A stretch of 64,000 bases of DNA from Amphibalanus amphitrite (Eukaryota > Arthropoda > Thecostraca > Balanomorpha > Balanidae): assembly GCF_019059575.1 (NCBI RefSeq), contig NW_024881532.1, positions 1,426,001-1,490,000 of the forward strand. Direction: 5' to 3'. The translations under genes were made by a program, and so were the position numbers. The notes beneath the pieces were generated by a model. The model was given only the letters and a program-made list of their open reading frames with translations, was not told the DNA's origin and did not search any database. Shown piece after piece: positions 63,480 through 64,000 of the stretch. Numbering within the stretch: position 1 is the stretch's first letter; each line of letters opens with the position of its first letter.

Positions 63480-64000
63480 AAAAAATGATGCACCTTTTTT
63501 CGCAGTATAGGTTATCGCATGTGCATATTTGTCTTTTTGGTTGCGCTTTTCCCTCGCCCGTATAGGGGGAGGCGTTGAGCGGACCCCATCGGTTTTTCGT
63601 GAGTAACTCGCGTAAAAACCGTCCGATCGCGACGAAACTTTCAATACTCCCGATTTTATCAATTTTACTCCTGCCCTGAAAATTTCATGACCCTGACCCA
63701 AGTGACCTTTGACCTGTGACCTATTTCTCGAGGTCATGTTTGGCCCGAATCGCGATTCGGCGTATGTCGGCTCGCATTAGCCGCGCGTTTGCAGTCTTTA
63801 CGTGGTTTCAAGCGTTGAAATATGTGATATGATGCTGGTCCCATGCATTAGGGTGGGTGTCACATGAAGGTCAGGTCAGCTCAATGACCTTTGATGACCT
63901 CGGTTCACTTTTTCGAGTTTAACATGTTTCTAGGCTAGTTTTTGGAGCTGATTTCGAATTTAGCAACCACTTGAACATTACAGAGGGTGTAACGAAATTA
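63480..64000. repeat. Probable dispersed repeat, edge of window
   Basis: Sequence rich in TGACCTTTGACC and TGACCTCG words, of the same style as the interiors of the elements at 6788-7735 and 12375-13195. It is probably the start of another non-autonomous element that runs off the window. No terminal repeat is seen. Confidence 0.3.

Overview
The window is a piece of an animal nuclear genome. Genes are split by spliceosomal GT-AG introns, exons are GC-rich and intergenic DNA is AT-rich, and there are no bacterial operons. The proteins look arthropod: the syndecan has an invertebrate-type transmembrane and cytoplasmic tail. DRC1, a subunit of motile 9+2 axonemes, implies a lineage with flagellated cells such as swimming sperm. 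A crustacean with flagellate sperm (for example a barnacle) would fit, but the species is an inference I cannot verify.

Layout: (1) 315-670 (+), last exon of actin-related protein 2. (2) 10344-3822 (-), complete nine-exon PA2G4/EBP1, tail-to-tail with Arp2. Its large intron carries a piggyBac-like TTAA element with G-tract/C-tract hairpins. (3) 10345-14609, AT-rich intergenic DNA with a hAT-type MITE, another repeat-word element and a tRNA-like SINE head. (4) 14610-18919 (+), a six-exon BAX/BAK-like Bcl-2 family gene with a long N-terminal extension. (5) 21133-25747 (+), a complete ten-exon DRC1 with an RFX X-box-like site upstream. (6) 28090-42932 (+), a thirteen-exon ZMYND8-type chromatin reader (PHD-bromo-PWWP-MYND) with two MITEs in its introns. 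(7) 63171-47504 (-), a complete five-exon syndecan with about 13 kb of intron, tail-to-tail with ZMYND8.

The five complete gene models keep reading phase across every junction and give proteins of 387, 415, 765, 1503 and 323 residues. The genes serve different processes (actin branching, translation and growth control, apoptosis, ciliary motility, chromatin reading, cell-surface proteoglycan), so this is an ordinary mixed gene neighbourhood.

The most unusual signal is structural. Short tandem duplications repeatedly copy an exon edge together with its splice site into the adjacent intron. This occurs at the BAX-like exon 2 donor (four copies), the syndecan exon 5 acceptor (three copies in one reading phase), the syndecan exon 3 acceptor (three copies), two DRC1 donors and one ZMYND8 donor. 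Some copies predict in-frame insertions or premature-stop isoforms. I found no CRISPR array, rRNA operon or intact tRNA gene.
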